A stretch of 64,000 nucleotides of DNA from Lysobacterales bacterium (GCA_030065125.1 JASJDM010000002.1:186001-250000); one strand, 5' to 3'. Shown: positions 21,555 to 31,763, counted from the first letter of the stretch. Numbers and translations are program-made. Notes: generated by a model from the letters alone, not told the origin.

Positions 21555-22289
21555 ATGGACCTGTTCATCTCGGATCTTCACCTGGATGACTCCAGGCCGC
21601 AGATCTGCGAGCTGCTGCTGCGGTACCTGGCCGGGCCCGCCCGGGACGCCGAGCGCCTGTTTATCCTGGGCGACCTGTTCGAGTTCTGGATTGGTGACGA
21701 CTATCCCAATCCGCTGGCAGACCAGGTCGCGGCCGGCCTGGCGGACCTGAAAGCTTCCGGCACCCGGCTGTATTTCATGCCGGGCAACCGGGATTTCCTG
21801 GTGGGTGCGGACTATTGCGGCCGGGCCGGTCTTGAGCCATTGGCGGAGCCGGTCACAGTGACCCTGGGACACCAGTCCGCCGTACTCTGCCACGGCGACG
21901 CTTTGTGCACCGGCGATGAAGCCTATCAGGCGTTTCGGGCCAAGGTGCGTGCACCGGGGTGGATCGAGGCCTTTCTGGCCCAGCCGCTGGCCCAGCGCCT
22001 CGAATTTGCCCGCTACGCCCGCGAAGAGTCGGCCCGGCAGAACGCCGGCAAGGCGGCGGAGATCATGGACGTGACGCCATCAGAAGTTGTTCGGCTGTTG
22101 CGCGAGCAGGGCGTGGACCTGCTGATCCACGGCCACACCCACCGACCCGGCTTGCATGATGTGGACGTGGACGGCCGCAGCTGCCAGCGGGTGGTGCTGG
22201 GCGACTGGTATGAGCAGGGCAGCGTGCTGGTATTCGACCACGACCGTCTCACACTACAGCAGCTGGAACACCAGCCCCCGCATTGCTGA
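21555..22289 (+). CDS. lpxH: UDP-2,3-diacylglucosamine diphosphatase
   Basis: LpxH hydrolyses UDP-2,3-diacylglucosamine to lipid X and UMP in lipid A synthesis at the inner membrane. The 244-residue protein shows the calcineurin-like metal-binding motifs in order: FISDLHLDD, ILGDLFEFWIGDD, MPGNRDFLVG, LCHGDALCTGD and IHGHTHRPGLH. Length matches E. coli LpxH (240). The family's insertion cap (residues 125-160) with LAQRLEFARYAREES is present. It follows the periplasmic cyclophilin gene, an order seen in other gammaproteobacteria (ppiB-lpxH). It ends before a strong bidirectional terminator. Confidence 0.96.
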   Translation: MDLFISDLHLDDSRPQICELLLRYLAGPARDAERLFILGDLFEFWIGDDYPNPLADQVAAGLADLKASGTRLYFMPGNRDFLVGADYCGRAGLEPLAEPVTVTLGHQSAVLCHGDALCTGDEAYQAFRAKVRAPGWIEAFLAQPLAQRLEFARYAREESARQNAGKAAEIMDVTPSEVVRLLREQGVDLLIHGHTHRPGLHDVDVDGRSCQRVVLGDWYEQGSVLVFDHDRLTLQQLEHQPPHC

Positions 22290-22379
22290 CAGAGTAAAGC
22301 TGGCAGATTCTGCCGCATCGGTACTCTCAGACACCCTGATCATTCCGTTAACGCCTCGCAATTTCCCGGGGATGCGCAC

Positions 22380-22410
22380 AAAAAAAGGCCGGGGAAATCC
22401 CCGGCCTTTT
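22380..22410. terminator. Bidirectional intrinsic terminator
   Basis: GGCCGGGGA (22387-22395) pairs with TCCCCGGCC (22398-22406), flanked by a run of seven A on the left and TTTT on the right. It can end transcription from lpxH and, with the longer U run, from the minus-strand IPTL-CTERM gene. Confidence 0.9.
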
Positions 22411-22436
22411 CGCATAGTGCGGTTGCGAGTTACAGC

Positions 22437-23684
22437 TTAGCCATTAACCCGCCGAACCTGCCAGGCGCCAAAGCCAACCAGGGTCAGGATCATCAGGATC
22501 AGGCCCCACTGGCTCAGCGTCGGAACGATTTCAGGCACCAGGCCGATACCCAGGACAACCGTGACGGTTCCAGTCACACCACCCGTGTAATCACAGGTCG
22601 TGGTGGCGGTGGGCTGCGGATCGGCCGCAGTCGAGGTACCGGATACGGTCAGGGTGAACGGGGTGCTGGCGGTTACGCCCGTGGCGGAAGTCGCGCCGAC
22701 GTAGACAAAGTCTGTACCGGGAATCGCATTACAGCTCACGTCGTAGCTGCCGCCGGAGTTGTTCAACTCGCGGAAAATCAGCGAACCGGTGCCGGTGGCG
22801 CCACGAATGATCGGTCCCACGGTCAGGTTAACCGTGCTGCCGGGCGCGGGATCGGCCAGCGGCACGCCGGTGGCTACGTCACAGGTGATTGCCGTGTTGT
22901 CGTTGGTGACCACGGCGCCTGCAGCGGTACAGGTGTAGGTGGCCGTAGCCGTACCCACAGCGGTGCCGGAGCAGTTCGCGGTAACCGTAGAGCTGGTCCC
23001 GGGTGCGAGGGTTCCAGGCGTGCCGGTGACGGTGATGGTACCGGTGCCGGAAACGGCGCCCAGCGAACAGCTGGGAGTGATACTTGCACCACCGGCGAGT
23101 TCGTCGTTGGAGACGGTGATGGTGCCGGTAGCGGCGGCGCCGTTGACCTCAGCAGTCAGTGCCAGCGTGGGCGGCTGCACGTTCAGGATACCGGGACCGG
23201 GTCCCGTCGAGACGGTGATGTTGCCGTCAACGGTGGTCAGCGGCTCATCAGCGAAGGTTGCCGTGTTGTTGTAAACGGCGCCAGCGGCAAAAGTGACCGG
23301 GTAAGAGCCAGCTACAGCTGCGGTTTTGTCGAAGGTGATGGTTGCGAGAACCGTTCCATCAGCGACGGGGGTGAATCCCAGTAGACCGTAGGACACCGTG
23401 CCTGCCGTCATCGTGTCGCACACCGTGCCGACGGTGAAGCTGCAGCCTGTGGTGGGGTCGACGGAAAACTGCGCCGAATCGTAGTTGATGGTGAAGGCAA
23501 AGCCCCCGGCGTCCGGCGGTGTGCCCACCGTGTCGTTGTAGGTAACAGTAAACGTGCCGGTGCCCGGACCGACGGTTACAGTTTCCATACTTATTGTGGC
23601 GGTAGGCGGGACGTCCCCTGCCCACAGGCTTCCGCTGACCAGCAGGCCGGCGGCGAGCCAGGCGGTCGATCGAACAATCTTCAT
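22437..23684 (-). CDS. IPTL-CTERM secreted protein with cohesin-like N-terminal domain
   Basis: A 415-residue secreted protein. ATG 23684 is preceded by GGGAG; an upstream in-frame start adds ten unlikely residues. MKIVRSTAWLAAGLLVSGSLWA is a signal peptide. Residues about 25-150 (GAGTFTV-like start, GGFAFTINYDSAQFSV, VLATITFDKTA) have the beta-sandwich pattern of a cohesin-like domain. Two Ig-like or DUF11-like beta regions rich in Thr, Gly and Cys follow. The C-terminus VPTLSQWGLILMILTLVGFGAWQVRR is an IPTL-CTERM sorting signal (PTLSQWG, membrane helix, basic end), expected to be handled by an exosortase-type system. It lies downstream of a small cohesin-like gene and a dockerin gene. Confidence 0.82.
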   Translation of the reverse strand: MKIVRSTAWLAAGLLVSGSLWAGDVPPTATISMETVTVGPGTGTFTVTYNDTVGTPPDAGGFAFTINYDSAQFSVDPTTGCSFTVGTVCDTMTAGTVSYGLLGFTPVADGTVLATITFDKTAAVAGSYPVTFAAGAVYNNTATFADEPLTTVDGNITVSTGPGPGILNVQPPTLALTAEVNGAAATGTITVSNDELAGGASITPSCSLGAVSGTGTITVTGTPGTLAPGTSSTVTANCSGTAVGTATATYTCTAAGAVVTNDNTAITCDVATGVPLADPAPGSTVNLTVGPIIRGATGTGSLIFRELNNSGGSYDVSCNAIPGTDFVYVGATSATGVTASTPFTLTVSGTSTAADPQPTATTTCDYTGGVTGTVTVVLGIGLVPEIVPTLSQWGLILMILTLVGFGAWQVRRVNG

Positions 23685-23796
23685 CGCAGTCACTCCCAAA
23701 TTCTTTTCATGCAAGGCAAACGGGTGGGGATGCTCCCCACCCGCGATTTTAGACGACCTATCTACATAAATTCAAATGATTAGGCCAATTTTTTAA

Positions 23797-24255
23797 TCAC
23801 TTCTCGAAGCGATTGTTGCCGGCTCCGCCCTGTACATCCATGAGAGCTTGACCCGCAGTCTCGATTCCCTTGGCATCCACAAACTTCAGGTTCCGTACCT
23901 GGAGGTGGTTCACAGCGGATGCGGGAAGCGTCACGCGACCGATTTCACCGGTTTCGAGTTCGGACAGATCGCCCTTGAGAACGGCCATCCGCAGTTCGTT
24001 GCCAACGATGTTGCAGCCGGAAATGCCGCCAGCGCCGGCCACACAGGTGCCGATCTTGGCCTTGTTGGCGTCAAACTTGGGACCGAGGTCCATCTGAAAC
24101 TCGACGCCTACCACGCCGCCGTCGTTGAGCAGCTCAAAGGTGACTTCGGCAACACCGCCCTTCTGGGCCACCGAAACGAGCAGTTCGCCCCTGGTCTCGG
24201 CAAAGCTGGCGCCCGCAACGAGGAGGGAAAACATAAGAATGACTAATTTTTTCAT
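23797..24255 (-). CDS. Small secreted cohesin-like protein
   Basis: A 152-residue protein with signal peptide MKKLVILMFSLLVAGASFA. The mature part is one beta-sandwich-like domain: GELLVSVAQKGGVAEVTFELLNDGGVVGVEFQMDLG resembles the first strands of cohesin domains (V.V.l....v.gveF.l.yd), and LSELETGEIGRVTLPAS resembles the late strands. It lacks any anchor, and two cysteines (TCVAG, GCNIVG) could form a disulfide. The ribosome site CGGAG precedes ATG 24255. The dockerin gene ends 26 bases upstream, and the larger cohesin-like IPTL-CTERM gene follows after 112 bases. The cohesin assignment rests on pattern and context, not on a search. Confidence 0.65.
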   Translation of the reverse strand: MKKLVILMFSLLVAGASFAETRGELLVSVAQKGGVAEVTFELLNDGGVVGVEFQMDLGPKFDANKAKIGTCVAGAGGISGCNIVGNELRMAVLKGDLSELETGEIGRVTLPASAVNHLQVRNLKFVDAKGIETAGQALMDVQGGAGNNRFEK

Positions 24256-24281
24256 GACTATACTCCGTTCGATTCGATGGC

Positions 24282-25079
24282 TTAGACCGGCAGGCCCAGT
24301 GAAATCCGCAGGGCGCGAATGGCGTCGGCCAGGGCAACTGAACCGTCACGGTCAGCATCGGGCTGGCCAGTGGAGAAATCCAGGCCAAGCGCTTCACGCA
24401 GGATCAGAATAGCGTCAGCCAGGGCAATGGTGCCGTCGCCGTTGGCGTCGCCAGCCGGTGCCGGCGGAATGAGCGTGGTTCTGCGGGACTCGTACTGGTC
24501 AAATACCGCCCCGGCCAGGGAGCCGGTGAGCGCGCCCAGCTGGACCGCACCAATGGTGGCCGCACCGGTGTCGGTGCCCGTGCCATCAGCCGGATCAGAG
24601 GTAGCGTCGCTGTTCACCCACAGGGAGATGCCACCGCCGCCGGTCCAGTCGACGACGACCTGGTTCCAGCCCGCTCCGATAGCCGCGGAGGCCGCGGTGC
24701 CCGAGACCGGTGTCGCGTTAACCGTGCCCGCGCCGGCGTCGAAGCCGATAGAGAACACTTCGGTGGTTGCGCCGTCCTCAGCGTAAGCGGTGAAGATGTT
24801 GCCAGTACCGGTCACAGGCTGAGTGGCGGAACCGGCAAAGACGTAAAAGCTGACGATAATCCGGCCTTCATTGGTCGGATTGTTGTCCTGCACGTACTGG
24901 CCCACTGCGCCGGGAGCCATGGAGCAAAGGCCGGAGTAACGCGACAGAGCGTTGGTTTCTGCAGGGCCGCCCACTGCCGGGCCGGTGTCACTGGACCAGG
25001 CCGTGAGTGCACATGCTGACGCTGCTGATCCTCCTACGAGGAAGCCCAGCGCAATCAAAGCTGTCAATAGTTTTTTCAT
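24282..25079 (-). CDS. Secreted dockerin type I domain protein
   Basis: A 265-residue protein. MKKLLTALIALGFLVGGSAASA is a signal peptide. The middle (about 30-200) is a beta-rich domain like a concanavalin/LamG-type jelly roll (GRIIVSFYVFAGS, WNQVVVDWTGGGGISLWVN). The C-terminal 60 residues hold two calcium-binding F-hand repeats, DANGDGTIALADAILILREALG and, about 14 residues on, DADRDGSVALADAIRALRISLG, with Asp/Asn at positions 1, 3, 5, 9 and 12 of each loop: a type I dockerin. GDVNGDG-like dockerins bind cohesins. The adjacent cohesin-like genes are the natural partners. The ribosome site AGAGG precedes the ATG. Confidence 0.85.
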   Translation of the reverse strand: MKKLLTALIALGFLVGGSAASACALTAWSSDTGPAVGGPAETNALSRYSGLCSMAPGAVGQYVQDNNPTNEGRIIVSFYVFAGSATQPVTGTGNIFTAYAEDGATTEVFSIGFDAGAGTVNATPVSGTAASAAIGAGWNQVVVDWTGGGGISLWVNSDATSDPADGTGTDTGAATIGAVQLGALTGSLAGAVFDQYESRRTTLIPPAPAGDANGDGTIALADAILILREALGLDFSTGQPDADRDGSVALADAIRALRISLGLPV

Positions 25080-25298
25080 GATAGAACCTCTTGCTGTAAC
25101 AGAATTTGCGTTATTCCCGAGGCGCCATCGTTACAGCGGACGCCTGGTACTCACTATAAAAAGCGCATTTCGCCCGGAAAAAGCGCCACCGGCTGAAAAT
25201 TCTTTTGAAAGTGCCCCCTGCAAACCGAACACTGCGCCAAAAAAGCGTGATAAAATCGCACTTTACAGCCGATTGACGGCTCTCCAAGGGAGGTTGGT

Positions 25299-26075
25299 GT
25301 GTCTATGTCAGAGACCAGTACGGTCTCCATGTTTGCGGCCCGGCGTGGCCGCTCTCCATTCCTGGTGGTGATTCCGGCCCGCAACGAGGCGGCCACGGTG
25401 GGAAACGTCGTGCGCGACGTGCACCAGCACTTCCACTGCTGCGTGGTGGTGGTGGATGACGGCAGCACCGACGACACCTCTGAGGCGGCCCGCAAGGCCG
25501 GTGCGACGGTGCTGCAGCTGCCGTTCCAGATGGGGGCCTGGTGCGCCACCCAGGCGGGACTGCGCTACGCCAAGCGCCATGGCTACCGGATCGCCGTCAC
25601 CATGGACGCCGACGGGCAGCACCACGCCAGTTCGGTACCCGAACTGGTCAAGGCCCTGAATGACGATCAGGCCGACGTGGTGGTGGGGGCCTGTCCAGAG
25701 CGCCTGAGTCTGGCAAAAAGAATCGCTTGGGCCTATTTCAGGGCCCTGACCCGGCTGGATATCCACGACTTCACCTCGGGCCTGCGGGCCTACAACCGCC
25801 GGGCCATCGAACTGCTGGGTACCCGCTATGCCAGCCTGCTGGACTACCAGGACATCGGCGTGCTGATGCTGGTGGCCCGCCAGGGCCTGCGGGTGGAAGA
25901 GACCCCGGTGGACATGTCGCCGCGGCAGGCCGGCCATTCCCGGGTGTTCAGCTCCTGGGCGGTGGTGGCGCGCTACATGCTGCGAACCACAATCCTGTGC
26001 CTGGCCCGTGTCGGGCGGGGCAACTCCCGGGTTCCCCGCCCGCTGTCGGGCGCGGTGTCGGAGACGTCAACATGA
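25299..26075 (+). CDS. Glycosyltransferase family 2 (dolichyl-phosphate-mannose-synthase-like)
   Basis: A 258-residue cytoplasmic GT-A-fold enzyme. FLVVIPARNEAATVGNVV and VVVDDGSTDDT are the nucleotide-sugar-binding blocks, TMDADGQHH holds the metal-binding DxD-type motif, and the acceptor-side block FTSGLRAYNRRAIE is like that of polyprenyl-phosphate hexose synthases. GTG 25299 lies five bases after GGGAGG; ATG 25305 is an alternative. Its stop overlaps the DUF2304 gene start (ATGA), and a GT4 gene follows. DUF2304 next to GT2 is a recurring pairing in cell-surface polysaccharide loci. Donor and acceptor are unknown. Confidence 0.9.
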   Translation: MSMSETSTVSMFAARRGRSPFLVVIPARNEAATVGNVVRDVHQHFHCCVVVVDDGSTDDTSEAARKAGATVLQLPFQMGAWCATQAGLRYAKRHGYRIAVTMDADGQHHASSVPELVKALNDDQADVVVGACPERLSLAKRIAWAYFRALTRLDIHDFTSGLRAYNRRAIELLGTRYASLLDYQDIGVLMLVARQGLRVEETPVDMSPRQAGHSRVFSSWAVVARYMLRTTILCLARVGRGNSRVPRPLSGAVSETST

Positions 26076-26482
26076 GCTACCAGATCACCACAACACTGCT
26101 GGGGCTGATCCTCGGCGGCGCCATCCTGTACATGGTTCGGCGCGACCACCTGCATGGACCCTATGCCGTGTGGTGGCTCGCGGTGGCATTGATCACCATC
26201 ATCCTGGGCGTTTTTCCCACCGCCATCGATTTTGTGGCGACCAAGGTTGGCATTGCCTATCCCCCCACCCTGCTGTTTTCCCTGGTCATCGGCCTGATGC
26301 TGATCAAAATGCTCAAGGCCGACATCGAAAGCTCGCGGCACGAGCGGCGGATTCGGCGGCTGGGTCAGAAGCTGGCGATCCTGGCCGAAGAAAATGCCCG
26401 GCTGCAGTCGGACCTGGACCAGGCCCTGCCCGATCAGCCCGACAAGGACCCCGGGCAACGCGAAATCCGTTCCTCGGGCTGA
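26072..26482 (+). CDS. DUF2304 domain membrane protein
   Basis: A 136-residue protein starting at ATG 26072, inside the stop of the GT2 gene. Three hydrophobic helices lie near residues 5-23, 34-58 and 66-86, followed by a charged coiled-coil-like tail ([31 protein letters not shown]). This topology and the block WWLAVALITIILGVFP are typical of DUF2304, a small family almost always encoded beside GT2 enzymes. It may anchor or assist the glycosyltransferase at the membrane; this is inference from context. Confidence 0.8.
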   Translation: MSYQITTTLLGLILGGAILYMVRRDHLHGPYAVWWLAVALITIILGVFPTAIDFVATKVGIAYPPTLLFSLVIGLMLIKMLKADIESSRHERRIRRLGQKLAILAEENARLQSDLDQALPDQPDKDPGQREIRSSG

Positions 26483-26494
26483 CCCTGCCCCGCC

Positions 26495-27628
26495 ATGGGC
26501 ACGCTGCGCATCCTGCAGCTTGGCAAGTATTACCCGCCGGTGCACGGAGGCGTGGAGACCTTTTGCGCCGACCTCCACCGCTGGTTGCCCGGGTACGGGG
26601 TGGAAAGCCGGGTACTGGCCCATGACAAGGGGCACGCCCCGGCGGATCCGGGAGTCACCCTGTGCCCGGTGATGACGGAACTGCTGTTTACCCCCATCGC
26701 GCCCGGCTTTCGACGGGCACTGAACAAAGAAATCCGCTCGTTCCGGCCGCAGCTTCTACACCTGCACCTGCCCAACCCCTCTGCATTCTGGGCGCTCACC
26801 CTGGCCGGCGCCCGGGGCATTCCCTGGCTGGCCCAGTGGCACTCCGACGTCGTGCCGTCCAGGCTGGAAGGCAGGCTGCGTTTTGTCTATCCCCTTTACC
26901 GGCCGTGGGAGCAGGCACTGCTGCGACGCAGCCAGGCCATCGTGGTGTCCAGCCAGAACTACCTGGATGCCAGCCCTGCCCTGCTGGAGCATCACCGTCG
27001 GTGCCGGGTATTGAGCCTGGGGCTGGATCCGGCCCGGCTGGAAGCCCGTCAGGCTGAAACAACCGGTGCCTGGCGCGGCAGCGCGTTCCGGGTTTTATCT
27101 GTGGGGCGCCTGACCCACTACAAGGGATACGACCGCCTGATACGCGCCATGCAGCAGGTTGAGGATGCCGAGCTGGTTATTGCCGGCGGCGGTGACCTGC
27201 TGGAGGAGCTGGCGGCATTGGTGAGGCAACTTGGGTTGGAGTCCCGGGTCAACATTCTGACCGAGGTCGATGACACCCTGCGCAATACGCTGCTGGAGGA
27301 ATGCCATTGCGTGTGCCTTCCCTCGGTGGAACGCAGTGAAGCCTTCGGCCTGGTGCTGCTGGAGGCAATGGCCATGGGAAAGCCGGTGGTCGCCACGCGC
27401 CTGCCGGGTTCGGGCGTCCCCTGGGTGGTGGAAACCGGCGGCCATGGACTGCTTTGCCCGCCCGGCGACGAGAACGCCCTGGCGGGCCAGCTCAATCGCC
27501 TGCGGCGGGACGAAGACCAGCGCCGAAAGCTGGCCCATCGCGGACCGGCCTCGTTCGAGCAGCATTTCCATATCCGCCAGACCGCCGAGGCCATGGCCGG
27601 AATCTACCGCTCGCTGGCCGGCCGCTGA
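26495..27628 (+). CDS. Glycosyltransferase family 4
   Basis: A 377-residue GT-B enzyme. The N-terminal domain opens RILQLGKYYPPVHGGVETF, the usual GT4 glycine-rich loop, and includes WLAQWHSDVVPSRL. The C-terminal donor domain has FRVLSVGRLTHYKGYDRLIRA, LVIAGGGDLLEELAALV and SVERSEAFGLVLLEAMAMGKPVVAT, with the EX7E motif (E..FGLVLLE) that contacts the nucleotide sugar. It follows the DUF2304 gene by 12 bases, completing a GT2-DUF2304-GT4 cassette likely to build a lipid-linked or surface glycan. No polymerase, flippase or sugar-nucleotide genes are nearby. Confidence 0.92.
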   Translation: MGTLRILQLGKYYPPVHGGVETFCADLHRWLPGYGVESRVLAHDKGHAPADPGVTLCPVMTELLFTPIAPGFRRALNKEIRSFRPQLLHLHLPNPSAFWALTLAGARGIPWLAQWHSDVVPSRLEGRLRFVYPLYRPWEQALLRRSQAIVVSSQNYLDASPALLEHHRRCRVLSLGLDPARLEARQAETTGAWRGSAFRVLSVGRLTHYKGYDRLIRAMQQVEDAELVIAGGGDLLEELAALVRQLGLESRVNILTEVDDTLRNTLLEECHCVCLPSVERSEAFGLVLLEAMAMGKPVVATRLPGSGVPWVVETGGHGLLCPPGDENALAGQLNRLRRDEDQRRKLAHRGPASFEQHFHIRQTAEAMAGIYRSLAGR

Positions 27629-27635
27629 ACGGCGT

Positions 27636-28441
27636 TCAGCCCAGGGACTCAAGCCTCGCCAGTTCGACTTCGGAAAAACCCGCCGCCAGTCGTGCCGGGC
27701 GATTAAGGGGTTTCTTGATACCACGGCTGAAATGGAGCTGGACCAGCTGCTGGAAAGTTTCATCAGCGTCCAGCTGCTGCTGCCGGCAGCAATAGCGGAA
27801 CCAGCGGGTGCCGATCTCCACGTGGCGGACTTCTTCCCGCAGGATGATCTCCAGGGCCGCCACCGTGTCGCTGTCGCCGGCGGACTGCAGCCGCCGGATC
27901 ATACCCGGCGTCACATCCAGCCCCCGGGCTTCCAGCACCCGCGGCACCAGCGCCATTCGCGCCAGGCAGCTGTCCTCGGTGCTGACCGCCATCTGCCAGA
28001 GTCCGTCGTGGGCGGGAAAATCACCGTAAGCGAACCCCATCTGCTGCAGGCGGGTCTGCATCAGGCCGAAGTGCCGCGCCTCGTCCACCGCGACGCTGAT
28101 CCAGTCCTGGTAAAACGCCAGCGGCATGCCGCCAAAGCGATAGGCGGCATCCAGGGCCAGGTTGACCGCGTTGAACTCGATGTGCGCTACGGCGTGGACC
28201 AGCCGGGCGCGGCCTTCCGGGGAGCCAACGCCGCGCCGTTCCAGCTGGCGCGGCGGCACCAGCCGGGGCCGCTCCGGGCGGCCGGGAACCGGCAGGCTGC
28301 GAGGATCAGCCCAACGGTCTTCGGGCCCAATGGGACCGGGCAGTGCGGCGACCCGACGGCATTTGTCGTCCGGGTCCCGGGTCAGGATCGCCTGCAGCAG
28401 GCGGGTCTGTAGACCAGCGGGCCGGTCCGCGGCGGTGGCCA

Positions 28442-28442
<1 letters not shown>
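27636..28442 (-). CDS. DUF455 ferritin-like domain protein
   Basis: A 268-residue protein of the DUF455 family. Ferritin-like four-helix segments carry repeated Glu and His residues that should bind a di-metal centre: HAVAHIEFNAVNLALDAAYRF, WISVAVDEARHFGLM and LEIILREEVRHVEIGTRWF, i.e. two ExxH-type motifs (DEARH, EEVRH). The family function is unknown, although relatives include the tRNA hydroxylase MiaE fold. ATG 28442 overlaps the stop of icd (TGATG), so it is translated with icd. It converges with the GT4 gene, seven bases away. Confidence 0.85.
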
Positions 28443-29695
<1,253 letters not shown>

Positions 29696-29725
29696 GGGGA
29701 TTCCTTCTTTTTGGAAGTTGATGAG

Positions 29726-31213
29726 TCAGGCAGCACTGATCGTTTGTCTTTCGGCCTTGGCCGTGTCGGACCGTTCGATCTCTACCTGACGGAAATAGTC
29801 CTCCGACACGCCGGTCACGTAGGCGTTGGAAAAACACGAGGTGTCGAAGTTGCTGATGTCTGGGTTGCCTTCGGCGCAGGCGGCCACCAGGTCGTCCAGG
29901 TCCTGGTAGATCAGCCAGTCTGCGCCCAGGATCTTTTCGATCTCTGCTTCGCTGCGGCCGTGGGCAATCAGCTCGTCCGCCGCCGGCATGTCAATGCCGT
30001 AGACATTGGGATATCGCACCGGTGGAGCCGCCGAGGCGAAGTACACCCTGCGGGCACCGGCGTCCCGGGCCATCTGGATAATCTGCTGAGACGTGGTGCC
30101 CCGGACGATGGAGTCGTCCACGATCAGAACATTCTTGCCGCGAAACTCCAGGTCAACAACGTTGAGCTTGCGCCGCACGGACTTCCTGCGTTCGGCCTGG
30201 CCGGGCATGATGAAGGTCCGGCCGATGTAGCGGTTCTTGATAAACCCTTCCCGGTACTTCGCTCCCAGCTGATGAGCCATGGGAATGGCCGCGGTACGGC
30301 TGGTGTCCGGCACCGGAATGACCACGTCAATGTCGTGATCGGGCCGCAGCCGCTTGATCTTCTGAGCCAGCTTCTCGCCCATGCGCAGGCGCGCCTTGTA
30401 CACCGAGATATCGTCCATCATGGAGTCCGGCCGGGCAAAATAGACCAGCTCGAAGATACAGGGCGCATAACTGGCCTTCGGCACACACAGGCTGCTGTGA
30501 ATCTCACCGTCGAGGGTGAAGAAAATGGCCTCGCCGGGACGCACATCACGGACCAGATCGTAACCCAGCACGTCCAGGGCCACACTCTCCGAGGCCATGG
30601 CGTATTCCGTGCCGGACCCGCCCTCTCGCGCCCCGTACACCAGCGGCCGGATACCGTGGGGGTCGCGAACCACCAGGATGCCGTATCCCGGAAACAGCGC
30701 GATGATGGAATAGCCGCCACTGCAGCGACGATGCATCTCGGTCACCGCGCGAAACAGCTGCTCCGGGCTGAGCTGCATGTCCTTCTGGACCTGCAGCTCG
30801 TGGGCCAGCACGTTGAGCAGAACCTCGGAATCGGAATTGGTGTTGAGATGGCGGCGATCCGATTGGAACAGCTCCTCCCGCAACCGCTGGGCGTTGGTCA
30901 GGTTGCCGTTATGGGCCAGTGCAATGCCAAAGGGAGAATTCACGTAAAGCGGCTGGGCTTCTTCCCGGGAGTCACTGCCTGCCGTGGGGTAGCGCACGTG
31001 ACCAATGCCCGCCTGGCCCTTGAGCGATGCCATCTCCTCCATACCGAACACGTCCCGTACCAGCCCGGTTTGTCGGTGCATGTGCAGCTTGTCACCATCG
31101 ACCGTGGCCATGCCCGCTGCGTCCTGCCCCCGGTGCTGGAGTACCGTCAGCCCTTCGTAGATCTCCAGAGCAACCTGCTGGCTGCGTCCGACAATTCCTA
31201 TGATCCCGCACAT
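29726..31213 (-). CDS. purF: Amidophosphoribosyltransferase
   Basis: PurF makes 5-phosphoribosylamine from PRPP and glutamine, the first committed step of purine synthesis. The 495-residue product starts at ATG 31213, which places the catalytic glutaminase cysteine second (MCGIIGIVG); a longer frame upstream would bury it. LTVLQHRGQDAAGM and FGIALAHNGNLTN are glutaminase blocks. The PRPP-binding loop is KNVLIVDDSIVRGTTSQQI, and CSGGYSIIALFPG is also conserved. cvpA is 16 bases upstream, as in E. coli and most gammaproteobacteria. Length is near the E. coli enzyme (505). Confidence 0.98.
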   Translation of the reverse strand: MCGIIGIVGRSQQVALEIYEGLTVLQHRGQDAAGMATVDGDKLHMHRQTGLVRDVFGMEEMASLKGQAGIGHVRYPTAGSDSREEAQPLYVNSPFGIALAHNGNLTNAQRLREELFQSDRRHLNTNSDSEVLLNVLAHELQVQKDMQLSPEQLFRAVTEMHRRCSGGYSIIALFPGYGILVVRDPHGIRPLVYGAREGGSGTEYAMASESVALDVLGYDLVRDVRPGEAIFFTLDGEIHSSLCVPKASYAPCIFELVYFARPDSMMDDISVYKARLRMGEKLAQKIKRLRPDHDIDVVIPVPDTSRTAAIPMAHQLGAKYREGFIKNRYIGRTFIMPGQAERRKSVRRKLNVVDLEFRGKNVLIVDDSIVRGTTSQQIIQMARDAGARRVYFASAAPPVRYPNVYGIDMPAADELIAHGRSEAEIEKILGADWLIYQDLDDLVAACAEGNPDISNFDTSCFSNAYVTGVSEDYFRQVEIERSDTAKAERQTISAA

Positions 31214-31229
31214 GGTTCCTGCGTCCGGC

Positions 31230-31763
31230 TCAGGCCGGGTCCTCCACTTGCTCGCCAACCGGGAATACCGGCCCGCCGTAATTGAAATAGTCCTGGATTT
31301 CGTCCGGCAGAAATCCAATAGTCCAGGACGACAGTGCCTCGAAATACGGCAGCAGCGTCGACTCCCGCCACCAGGGATCCCTGGGCACCGGCGTCAGTCC
31401 GGCAACCATGGTGACCGCCACCACCAGCACCACTCCACGGGCGGCGCCGAAGATGAGACCCAGCATGCGATCCGAGCCGGACAGGCCCGTGTGGGCCACG
31501 AGTTTGCCCACAAAATACGTGATGATACCCCCTGCCAGCAGGGTCACCACAAAAATCAGTCCGTAGGTGACGGCCAAACGTGCCGATGGCACTTCGATGG
31601 CACCGGCCAGCATGCCTTCGCTCATGGGTGCCAGGGTGAAGGCCAGCCAGAAAGCCGCGACCCAAACCGCCAGCGCCATGACCTCTTTCAAAAATCCCTT
31701 GAAAAAGCTGATCACCACCGAGAGCCCAATCACTCCGACGATGACGTAGTCCACCCATATCAT
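31230..31763 (-). CDS. cvpA: CvpA family inner-membrane protein
   Basis: A 177-residue membrane protein of the colicin V production family. Four hydrophobic helices are visible (about 3-20, 27-46, 62-82, 100-122), and the N-terminus MIWVDYVIVGVIGLSVVISFFKGFLKE is the family signature. In E. coli CvpA is needed for colicin V export and for envelope tolerance to bile salts; the molecular mechanism is unsettled. It overlaps the SPOR-protein gene by four bases (ATGA) and lies upstream of purF, the standard arrangement. Confidence 0.93.
   Translation of the reverse strand: MIWVDYVIVGVIGLSVVISFFKGFLKEVMALAVWVAAFWLAFTLAPMSEGMLAGAIEVPSARLAVTYGLIFVVTLLAGGIITYFVGKLVAHTGLSGSDRMLGLIFGAARGVVLVVAVTMVAGLTPVPRDPWWRESTLLPYFEALSSWTIGFLPDEIQDYFNYGGPVFPVGEQVEDPA

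Noticed and set aside
22437..23684. PEP-CTERM sorting signal
   Set aside because: The C-terminal motif is PTLSQWG, that of the IPTL-CTERM class, not PEP.
31214..31318. N-terminal extension of purF
   Set aside because: PurF needs Cys as its second residue for glutaminase activity, which fixes the start at 31213.
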